42,882 nucleotides of DNA, taken from assembly GCA_029882395.1 (NCBI GenBank), contig JAOUKT010000022.1, forward strand, positions 1 to 42,882, read 5' to 3'. Under the pieces are notes generated by a model. That model ran no database searches. It had not been told where the DNA came from and saw only the letters and a program-made list of their open reading frames with translations. Both the position numbers and the translations under genes were made by a program. Source of the DNA: Gammaproteobacteria bacterium. GTDB taxonomy: Bacteria; Pseudomonadota; Gammaproteobacteria; SZUA-229. This document shows, piece after piece, positions 1 to 5,458 of the stretch. How positions within the stretch are numbered: the first letter of the stretch is position 1; each line of letters starts with the position of its first letter.

Positions 1-169
1 CAGCCTGCGCTTTTTCAACAGTCAAACAATATTCTTTTGCCTGCTCTTCTATTGCCTGACGGTTATGCCACTGTAACTGCTGAAGCGCGATACAAATTAT
101 GATCACGGCATAAGTGATATAGGGCTGCCTTGAAAAATGAAATGCTGAACTGTAAGGTATGAAAAACAA
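1..169 (-). CDS. Rhomboid-family intramembrane serine protease, N-terminal part (partial)
   Basis: An open frame runs from a TTG codon at 169-167 to the window edge, giving 56 codons with no stop. The start is chosen because a GGA precedes the TTG by a normal distance and an in-frame TAA lies a little upstream. The protein begins FFIPYSSAFHFSRQPYITYA, followed by a hydrophobic stretch and then a charged helix ending near EYC. The opening pattern, with a short motif like IPYSt, a few polar residues and xPYxTYx before the first membrane helix, is what I associate with bacterial rhomboid proteases. The catalytic Ser-His region would lie outside the window, so the assignment rests on the N-terminus only. 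An ATT codon slightly upstream is an alternative start. The family call is an inference of moderate strength. Confidence 0.5.
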   Translation of the reverse strand, partial: MFFIPYSSAFHFSRQPYITYAVIIICIALQQLQWHNRQAIEEQAKEYCLTVEKAQA

Positions 170-397
170 TAGTATTCCAAAAATATTGGTTTAACAATCA
201 TGGCTATACCCTGAAAGCTATCAGTGCCGGGGCTGATAATCTTATTCTGATACACAGCTTCTGGATACGCGCTAAAACAGTGATTTATAATAGCTAAAAA
301 CGGCTATCATTAATAACATTCATTACAATCTATCTGTTTAAAACACAGAACAGGCCTTCACCGACTCAGCCAGAACCAACTGGAGCCGTATAAGACC
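170..397. other. Divergent intergenic region between the rhomboid-like gene and the GNAT gene
   Basis: This 228-base AT-rich spacer must carry the promoters of the two divergent genes. I see a TATCAG/CTGATA inverted repeat with an 8-base loop near 219-238 and a short ATAGC/GCTAT pair near 290-308. No hexamer pair is good enough to call a promoter. The stretch holds no convincing ORF. Confidence 0.4.
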
Positions 398-883
398 ATG
401 TCGATAGAGATTATTAAAATTGATTATTCAAACCGCCAACACGCTGCCGATTTAAGCTTTTTAATGAATGCTTATGCCAGCGATTCGATGGCAGGCGGCA
501 AGCCTCTTAGCGATTACGTGATAAAAAACCTGGCTTTTGAGTTATCTAAACTCGACCATGCTTTTAGCCTCATCACTTATGTTAATGATAAACCGGCCGG
601 GCTCGTTAACTGCTTCGAGGCTTTTTCAACCTTCAACTGCAAACCGCTTGTTAATATTCATGATTTTTTTGTTTTGCAAGCATACCGGCAGGCAGGCCTT
701 AGTCAGCTGATGCTGGAGAAAGTCACTGACATCGCGCGTACTAAAAACTGCTGCAAACTGACACTCGAAGTGCTGGCCGGCAATAACGCGGCCCGGTCTG
801 CTTATCAAAAATACGGCTTTACCGCGTATGAACTTGACAAGGCGACAGGCGTTGCATTATTTTGGCATAAAGACATTACTTGA
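398..883 (+). CDS. GNAT-family N-acetyltransferase
   Basis: The 161-residue protein has the length and shape of a single GNAT domain, which transfers an acetyl group from acetyl-CoA to an amine. The acetyl-CoA-binding motif A spans about residues 91-106, with the loop QAYRQAGLS as a version of Q/R-x-x-G-x-G/A. Motif B follows at about 129-141 (NNAARSAYQKYGF), the usual adenine and pantetheine contact region with its conserved Tyr and Gly-Phe. Nothing in the sequence names the acceptor substrate, which could be a small molecule, an antibiotic or a protein N-terminus. The ATG at 398 follows a gene-free spacer. The next gene starts 71 bases after the stop, so co-transcription with the phosphatase-like gene is possible. 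Confidence 0.85.
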   Translation: MSIEIIKIDYSNRQHAADLSFLMNAYASDSMAGGKPLSDYVIKNLAFELSKLDHAFSLITYVNDKPAGLVNCFEAFSTFNCKPLVNIHDFFVLQAYRQAGLSQLMLEKVTDIARTKNCCKLTLEVLAGNNAARSAYQKYGFTAYELDKATGVALFWHKDIT

Positions 884-954
884 AGCGCATCGCCACGCTG
901 GCTTTTCATTATCTTATGTATCGGCGTGGTCAAACAGTCATTACAGGGATTTCA

Positions 955-1515
955 ATGAGAACCATCAGCACTATCGTTTTATTGTTTATCACTCTAACGG
1001 CTTTTGCAGAACCCCGGGTACGGCCTGATACCTGGGCTGCCCCTGTTATCGGCACTGATCAGAAAAATCTTTACCAGATTAATAAAGGCTTGTTCCGTTC
1101 CGAGCAGCCTGAACGTGAAGACACAGACAAACTCCAGGCCCTGGGTATAAAAGAAGTTTTGAATTTACGTGAATTTCACAGTGACAAACGTGAATTCAGA
1201 AAAACGACTATTACCTTGCATCACCTTAAAATTAATACTGACAATTTAAATGAAACTGACCTTATCAATTCGTTACGCATCATCAAAAACAAAAAAGGCC
1301 CGTTGTTAGTGCATTGCTGGCATGGCTCTGACAGGACCGGCACAGTGGTCGCTGCTTACAGAATAATTTTTGACAACTGGTCAAAACAACAGGCGCTGGA
1401 TGAAATGATCAACGGCGGTTATGGTTATCATGCAAGCCTGTATCAGAACCTTGTGACGCTGATCAACGAGGTTGACGTTAACAAAATCAAAAAAGCACTG
1501 CAGATACCGCTTTGA
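955..1515 (+). CDS. Secreted protein-tyrosine/dual-specificity phosphatase-like protein
   Basis: The ATG at 955 is chosen over a longer frame beginning with TTG at 880 because it has an AGGGA ribosome site and begins directly with a signal peptide (residues 1-18, cleavage likely after AFA). The mature part carries the Cys-X5-Arg signature of tyrosine and dual-specificity phosphatases at residues 120-129: His, Cys121, Trp, His, Gly, Ser, Asp, Arg127, Thr, Gly. The segment about residues 45-75 (GLFRSEQPEREDTDKL, then LGIKEVLNLRE) matches the start of bacterial DSP-like phosphatases. A general-acid Asp may be one of those near residues 96-102. Location outside the cytoplasm is an inference from the signal peptide. 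The substrate is unknown and could be a phosphoprotein, a phosphoinositide or an inositol phosphate. Confidence 0.8.
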   Translation: MRTISTIVLLFITLTAFAEPRVRPDTWAAPVIGTDQKNLYQINKGLFRSEQPEREDTDKLQALGIKEVLNLREFHSDKREFRKTTITLHHLKINTDNLNETDLINSLRIIKNKKGPLLVHCWHGSDRTGTVVAAYRIIFDNWSKQQALDEMINGGYGYHASLYQNLVTLINEVDVNKIKKALQIPL

Positions 1516-1563
1516 AACATGTCATTAAAGCCCTACAAACCGAGTATTAATATCCTTTAAACT

Positions 1564-1589
1564 ATTGTTACACTGAACAATACTATAAT
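1564..1589 (+). promoter_or_regulatory. Candidate promoter with an 18-bp palindrome upstream of the peroxiredoxin gene
   Basis: A perfect -10 hexamer TATAAT lies at 1584-1589, about 15 bases before the ATG at 1605. No good -35 is present at the usual spacing. Instead an inverted repeat ATTGTT-N6-AACAAT (1564-1581) occupies the region just upstream of the -10, where a regulator would contact or block polymerase. It does not match the OxyR consensus that I know. The promoter call is reasonable; the operator call is inference. Confidence 0.4.
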
Positions 1590-1604
1590 TTTACCGAGAG
1601 TCTC

Positions 1605-2072
1605 ATGTTAACTATCAATCAAGCCGCACCCTCGTTCACGACAACTGACCAGAACCATAACAGCGTATCCTTAAGCGATTTCTCTGAAAACAAAAATGTC
1701 ATTCTGTATTTTTACCCCAAGGATGATACTTCTGGCTGCACCATAGAAGCCAATCAGTTTACCGCGATGAAAGATCAGTTTGATCAGCTCGACTGTGTGA
1801 TTTTAGGCGTCAGTAAAGACGATGCAGAAAGCCATTGTGCTTTTATCGACAAGTTTGATCTGAAGCTTACTTTGCTCGCAGATACCAGTGGCACCCTGTG
1901 TAACGACTACGGCGTCTGGCAAGATAAAGGCAAAGACGGCATCACCAAAATGGGCATTGTTCGCTCGACGTTCGTCATCAATAAAAAAGGCCTGTTAATC
2001 TATGCCCAATACGCTGTAACGGCTGACGGCCATGCCCAGGAGATATTAAACGTGATTAAATCCAGCTTATAA
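1605..2072 (+). CDS. bcp: Thiol peroxidase of the PrxQ/Bcp peroxiredoxin family
   Basis: At 155 residues it is the size of Bcp/PrxQ, which reduces hydrogen peroxide and organic hydroperoxides in the cytoplasm using thioredoxin-type donors. The peroxidatic site is at residues 38-46 (PKDDTSGCT), with Cys45 and the Thr and Pro of the PxxxTxxC motif. Many PrxQ proteins carry the resolving cysteine five residues later; here that position is Asn50. Other cysteines at 64, 78 and 99 could resolve the sulfenic acid, Cys99 sitting just before the NDYGVW segment. The start has a purine-rich GAGAG just upstream. The DUF924 gene begins four bases after the stop, suggesting a two-gene operon. Confidence 0.9.
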   Translation: MLTINQAAPSFTTTDQNHNSVSLSDFSENKNVILYFYPKDDTSGCTIEANQFTAMKDQFDQLDCVILGVSKDDAESHCAFIDKFDLKLTLLADTSGTLCNDYGVWQDKGKDGITKMGIVRSTFVINKKGLLIYAQYAVTADGHAQEILNVIKSSL

Positions 2073-2076
2073 AACC

Positions 2077-2625
2077 ATGACGCCAGATCCCGATAAGCTT
2101 ATTCAATTCTGGTTTTCTGAGCCTATGACCAAGCACTGGTTTTCATCAACAGCTCAGATTGATGACGAGATCAAATCAAAATTTGAACGTTTATGGATAC
2201 AGGCTGCTGCCGGTAAGCTAGAACACTGGCGGCAAAGCGCCGAAGGCTGTCTGGCCTTATGCATTGTACTGGATCAGCTGCCATTGAATATGTACAGGGG
2301 ACTGGCCAAAAGTTTTGCCACGGAACAACAGGCCATTGCCACGGCCAGGCACGCGCTTGCATTACACTTCGATGAGCTTATATCGCGTGATAAAGTCGCT
2401 TTCTTAATCATGCCACTGATGCACAGTGAAAGCCTGCATGATCAGGACCTGGCCGTTTCGCTGTTTGAAAAACACAAGCTTGAGGCTAATTTACGCTTTG
2501 CACAGCACCACCGCGCCATTATCGAAAACTTTGCTCGCTTTCCGCACCGCAACCGTATTCTTGGCAGAAAAAGCAGCCAGGCTGAACTTGACTACCTGAA
2601 CTCTGAGCAGGCCTTCAAAGGCTAG
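2077..2625 (+). CDS. DUF924 family protein
   Basis: The 182-residue protein shows the whole DUF924 pattern: an N-terminal FWFSE...HWF segment, a D-x-x-I motif near residue 30, GKLEHW with LALCIVLDQLP around residues 46-72, the central MPLMHSESLHDQ around 107-118, and a C-terminal FARFPHRNRILGR around 151-163. The family is widespread, helical and tetratricopeptide-like by structure, and to my knowledge has no established biochemical role. It lies four bases after the peroxiredoxin gene and is probably translated from the same message, but I do not infer a redox function from that alone. No signal peptide or membrane segment is visible. Confidence 0.88.
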   Translation: MTPDPDKLIQFWFSEPMTKHWFSSTAQIDDEIKSKFERLWIQAAAGKLEHWRQSAEGCLALCIVLDQLPLNMYRGLAKSFATEQQAIATARHALALHFDELISRDKVAFLIMPLMHSESLHDQDLAVSLFEKHKLEANLRFAQHHRAIIENFARFPHRNRILGRKSSQAELDYLNSEQAFKG

Positions 2626-2633
2626 TTAATCAT

Positions 2634-2850
2634 TCAGGCCAATAACGCCACGCTTTCGTGCCATTCCCCAGGCTTAAAGTCCTCGTTCATCTGCACTCGA
2701 CCACTTGCCTCGATAACAACCGCGGTAGCCACCATGGCGTTGTAAAAACCCTGAACCTGCATGGCTCATCAGACACTTGCTGCAGCTCGTTATAGCCATT
2801 CGCACCACGGGGCTGTCGTCAGTTCGAAATACAGGCCGGTACCTGTTTAG
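2634..2850 (-). pseudogene. Decayed coding remnant, function not recognised
   Basis: The minus strand reads as three protein-like pieces in different frames. The last, from an ATG at 2762 to a TGA at 2636-2634, encodes 42 residues (beginning MQVQGFYNAMVATAVV and ending in GEWHESVALLA). Upstream, other frames give a stretch like RGANGYNELQQVSDEP and, further up, TGLYFELTT, each ended by stops or shifts. The simplest reading is the 3' end of an old gene broken by frameshifts, but a short random frame is also possible. I do not recognise the family. It fills most of the roughly 300-base gap between DUF924 and the glutaredoxin-like gene. Confidence 0.3.
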
Positions 2851-2895
2851 GTCTGCAGCGATAGTCTGGTGTTTTTTTGGCAGGCAATTTTAGAG

Positions 2896-2901
2896 TATAC
2901 T
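2896..2901 (+). promoter_or_regulatory. Candidate -10 hexamer for the glutaredoxin-like gene
   Basis: TATACT lies 28 bases before the ATG at 2929, a typical distance for a short leader. The T-rich region about 17 bases upstream is only a weak -35. The call rests on the hexamer alone. Confidence 0.3.
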
Positions 2902-2928
2902 GGCGTTTTTATTTACCGGTCCCATTTC

Positions 2929-3306
2929 ATGATTTTAAAGTTACTTCGCAACGGCTTAGGCCTCTTAATCGTTCTCATCAGCTATTTGACGCTACCCAGG
3001 CAGATCAAGCGCTCTGAAGAACAGCAAAAGTCGGCGCAACAACTGGCTGATAAGCTATCGCTTTATCAGTTTTATGCCTGTCCGTTTTGTATCAAAACAC
3101 GCCGCGCCATCCACGCGTTAAATATTAATATCGAATATCGAGATGCGGCCAATGATACAGATCACAGAAATGATCTGCTGAAGCAGGGTGGCCAGATTAA
3201 AGTGCCCTGCCTGAGGATTGAAGAAAGTAGCGGCACCCGCTGGTTATACGAATCATCCGATATTATTGATTACCTCAAGCAGCAATTTGAAAACGCTGAT
3301 ACCTGA
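2929..3306 (+). CDS. Membrane-anchored glutaredoxin-like protein
   Basis: The ATG at 2929 is preferred over an upstream TTG because it puts a single hydrophobic helix (about residues 7-22) right at the N-terminus. A thioredoxin-fold domain follows: the CPFC dithiol motif at residues 51-54 after a beta strand (LYQFYA), the cis-proline loop VPCL at about 92-95, and a C-terminal YESSDIIDYL segment as in glutaredoxins and GST N-terminal domains. It probably performs glutathione-linked thiol-disulfide exchange at the membrane. The charged residues after the helix (RQIKR) favour a cytoplasmic domain by the positive-inside rule. At 125 residues it is longer than free glutaredoxins because of the anchor. 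It ends two bases from the convergent receiver gene. Confidence 0.82.
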   Translation: MILKLLRNGLGLLIVLISYLTLPRQIKRSEEQQKSAQQLADKLSLYQFYACPFCIKTRRAIHALNINIEYRDAANDTDHRNDLLKQGGQIKVPCLRIEESSGTRWLYESSDIIDYLKQQFENADT

Positions 3307-3308
3307 GC

Positions 3309-3692
3309 TTACCTGTTCTGCCAGATGTGTTTAAGTCTGTCTGGCAGCTCCATCGGGTTAAACGGCTTATTGATAACCTCTAATGCCCCCAGATCCTTAT
3401 ATTCCTGTATCTCGTTTGTCTGCACTTTCGCTGTCATGAAAATAACCGGTGTATGGCTAAAGCCGGCTTTCTTTTTCAGTTCGGAAAACGTTTCAACGCC
3501 GCTCATGCCGGGCATCATGACATCCAGTAAAATAAGGTCCGGTGAAAAACTCTCATAATTTTCCAGCAACTCCTCACCCGAAGAGCAGATTTTAATCTCA
3601 AAGCCGCCAATTTCTTCAAGACTGATCTTAACAATTTTCTGGATATCAATTTCATCCTCGGCATAGAGGATTCGTTTCAACTCAGTCGACAT
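3309..3692 (-). CDS. Stand-alone response-regulator receiver domain protein
   Basis: The ATG at 3692 is preferred over a longer frame because GGGGTGG lies a good distance upstream and the protein then starts a few residues before the first receiver strand. The 127 residues are one CheY-like domain: acidic pair Glu12/Asp13, phosphoacceptor Asp57 in LILLDVMMPGMSG, the switch Thr87 in FMTAK, and Lys109 in NKPF. There is no output domain, so it must act by protein contact or as a phosphate shuttle. It is transcribed away from the Hpt gene, with which it shares a 195-base AT-rich promoter region. That pairing suggests an REC-Hpt relay (inference). Confidence 0.9.
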   Translation of the reverse strand: MSTELKRILYAEDEIDIQKIVKISLEEIGGFEIKICSSGEELLENYESFSPDLILLDVMMPGMSGVETFSELKKKAGFSHTPVIFMTAKVQTNEIQEYKDLGALEVINKPFNPMELPDRLKHIWQNR

Positions 3693-3834
3693 AGCCACCC
3701 CAAATTTTCCCATTATTATAATACTGGCGAAATAGTCCGCCTTGCTGCAATAAAACATATAATTTTATATTTACAATCACAGTATCTATAGCTCAATCCT
3801 CAAATATTTGTATATTCATTTCATATCGTTTAAA

Positions 3835-3850
3835 TTAAGCAACAGCTTAA
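3835..3850. promoter_or_regulatory. Palindrome in the divergent receiver/Hpt promoter region
   Basis: TTAAGC-AACA-GCTTAA is a perfect 6-bp inverted repeat in the AT-rich divergent region. It lies 37 bases before the chosen Hpt ATG at 3888. It could be an operator or a small hairpin in the Hpt leader. I know of no regulator with this consensus. Confidence 0.3.
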
Positions 3851-3887
3851 ATCTATGTTAATTCTTCCTTTAGCAGCCGGGTATGCC

Positions 3888-4217
3888 ATGCCAGATACGC
3901 CATCCGTAGAAGACAAAATCATTGCTCTCAAGCATAGCTACATCCGTTCTTTGCCCGATAAATTCCTTGAAATCAACCGCCACTGGCAACATAGCAAAAC
4001 TCAACATTCGTTCTCTGATAAGTGCTTCGAAGCCAGCCTGCATAAACTGGCCGGTTCAGCCGGCATGTATGATGAAGCCGCACTGGGTGAACTCTGTCGC
4101 TCACTCGAACTGATGGCAGCAGGTGTCGCTCAAGCCATCGATACAAACACGATCAGGCAGCTTGAATCCGGCCTGCTTCAGCTGGATAAAATGATTAGCG
4201 ATCTGTTAAAGCAATGA
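3888..4217 (+). CDS. Stand-alone Hpt (histidine phosphotransfer) domain protein
   Basis: The frame is 109 residues from the ATG at 3888; an in-frame ATG at 3855 would add eleven hydrophobic residues but has no visible ribosome site. The centre carries the Hpt signature LHKLAGSAGMY at residues 51-61, with His52 as the likely phosphorylated residue and the Gly-Ser-Ala-Gly that packs against it. The rest is helical, with a Glu/Leu-rich C-terminal helix pair, as expected for a four-helix Hpt bundle. Such proteins carry phosphate between two receiver domains. The divergent neighbour encodes a free receiver, and a kinase without its own receiver lies 1.2 kb downstream, so a relay involving all three is plausible. 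Confidence 0.85.
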   Translation: MPDTPSVEDKIIALKHSYIRSLPDKFLEINRHWQHSKTQHSFSDKCFEASLHKLAGSAGMYDEAALGELCRSLELMAAGVAQAIDTNTIRQLESGLLQLDKMISDLLKQ

Positions 4218-4256
4218 CTGCTATACTAGACCTTTATTGACCAGACCTGTTCCACA

Positions 4257-4580
4257 ATGCAACAAATATTCTTTCTCTTTCTGCTTTTTTTTATTACAGC
4301 CTACTGGATAGATTCTGTCAGGGTAAAAGAACTCGCCCGTCAGGCCGGTCACTACTCCTGCAAGAAACACAATGTGCAATTTCTAGACAACACCGTTGTT
4401 AAACAAAAAACCAGCATTAAACGCCACCACTCCCGCCTGTTTGTGCTGCAGCGACATTATGCCTTTGAATATAGCGCCGATGGCAATCAACGGGAATCCG
4501 GCATCATCATTATGCAGGGGCACCGCCTCTCTGAAATCCAGATGGATTTGCACACTTATGACAACCAGCAAGACAGATGA
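4257..4580 (+). CDS. DUF3301 family small membrane protein
   Basis: The 107-residue protein has one N-terminal membrane helix (about residues 3-18). A segment VRVKELARQAGHYSCKKHNVQFLDNTV follows, then a strand-rich region with RLFVLQRHYAFEYSADGNQRESGIIIMQG. This order of a helix, an A-x-x-a-x-x-x-C-x-x-x-x-v-Q-f-L-D motif and an R-x-Y-x-F-E-f-s motif is how I recognise DUF3301. No biochemical function is established for the family as far as I know. Its stop overlaps the start of the alpha/beta hydrolase gene (ATGA), so the two are translationally coupled. Confidence 0.8.
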   Translation: MQQIFFLFLLFFITAYWIDSVRVKELARQAGHYSCKKHNVQFLDNTVVKQKTSIKRHHSRLFVLQRHYAFEYSADGNQRESGIIIMQGHRLSEIQMDLHTYDNQQDR

Positions 4581-5347
4581 AAAATTTTAAGTCACTTGAC
4601 GTTAGCTTTTTAAACGATCGCGGCATTAACATCGCGGCACGGCTTGAGCTACCCGACAAAGCCCGGCATTTTGCCATCTTCTCCCCGTGTTTTACCTGCA
4701 CCAAAGAAACCCTGGCCAGCTATCGAATCAGCCAGTCTCTTGCAAACAAAAACATGGCCGTGTTAAGAATTGATTTCACCGGCCTTGGAGAAAGCGGGGG
4801 GGAGTTTGCAGACAGTAATTTCAGCACCATGATCAGCGATATTGTTGCCGCTAACGAGTTTCTGAAACAACATTACAGCGAAGCCAGTCTTTTATTAGGT
4901 CACAGCATGGGGGGCACGGCATCATACGCTGCTGCCGCGCTGCTGAAAAAAACCCGTGCCATTGTCAGCATTGCCTCGCCCAGTTCTCCTCAACACGTGA
5001 TGCATCATTTCGGTCAGGCGCTGGCCGATCTTAACGCCGGCATTCAGTCTGAGTTCTATGTGGCCGGTAAAGCCTATGCTATAAAACCGCAATTTTTAGA
5101 GGATTTGAAACAGCACAAACTTGAGCAAATTATTTCCGCACTGGATAAAGCGGTACTAGTGTTTCATGGCGAAAATGATAAGCTTGTCAGTATCCAGCAT
5201 GCCGAGACTATTTTTGCACACGCATCACAGCCAAAGAGTTTTATTTCACTCGATACGGCCGATCATGTTTTATCAGCGCGCGAGGATGCCGAGTATGTCG
5301 CCAGCCTTATTTATCACTGGTCACAACGCTATTTAACGAACAGCTAA
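4577..5347 (+). CDS. Alpha/beta hydrolase (serine esterase-like)
   Basis: The 256-residue protein is a single alpha/beta-hydrolase domain with a readable triad: nucleophile Ser110 in GHSMGG, acid Asp201 in HGENDKLV, and His230 in TADHVLS. The oxyanion region is around FSPCFTCTKET (residues 35-45). The DFTGLGESGG segment (66-75) is typical of the family after strand 4. Very similar domains occur in gammaproteobacterial proteins that continue into an OsmC peroxidase-like domain; here the frame stops at a TAA and no OsmC sequence follows. The substrate is unknown, probably a carboxylic ester or thioester. It overlaps the DUF3301 gene by four bases and has no signal peptide. Confidence 0.85.
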   Translation: MKNFKSLDVSFLNDRGINIAARLELPDKARHFAIFSPCFTCTKETLASYRISQSLANKNMAVLRIDFTGLGESGGEFADSNFSTMISDIVAANEFLKQHYSEASLLLGHSMGGTASYAAAALLKKTRAIVSIASPSSPQHVMHHFGQALADLNAGIQSEFYVAGKAYAIKPQFLEDLKQHKLEQIISALDKAVLVFHGENDKLVSIQHAETIFAHASQPKSFISLDTADHVLSAREDAEYVASLIYHWSQRYLTNS

Positions 5348-5393
5348 TCAAACGCTAGCCAATCACACTGCTGCCCTTGCACCCGCAAAGATA

Positions 5394-5430
5394 TATTTGA
5401 TTTTACGATCAAATAACACTATGGTTTGAT
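5394..5430. promoter_or_regulatory. Perfect 22-bp palindrome plus third half-site upstream of the histidine kinase gene
   Basis: TATTTGAT-N6-ATCAAATA (5394-5415) is a perfect 8-bp inverted repeat, followed by another TTTGAT at 5425-5430, all within 65 bases of the kinase ATG. The half-sites resemble FNR/CRP-type TTGAT, but the central spacing is six bases rather than the four of an FNR box. It is a good operator candidate for an unknown dimeric regulator. A weak upstream terminator hairpin is the alternative, but no T-run follows. Confidence 0.45.
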
Positions 5431-5458
5431 CTTTAATGGACTAAATTTGTAATCAGTA

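Noticed and set aside
5398..5413. FNR-like box before the Cache kinase gene
   Set aside because: TTGAT and ATCAA are present but separated by six bases; the FNR consensus needs four. I kept it only as an unassigned palindrome.
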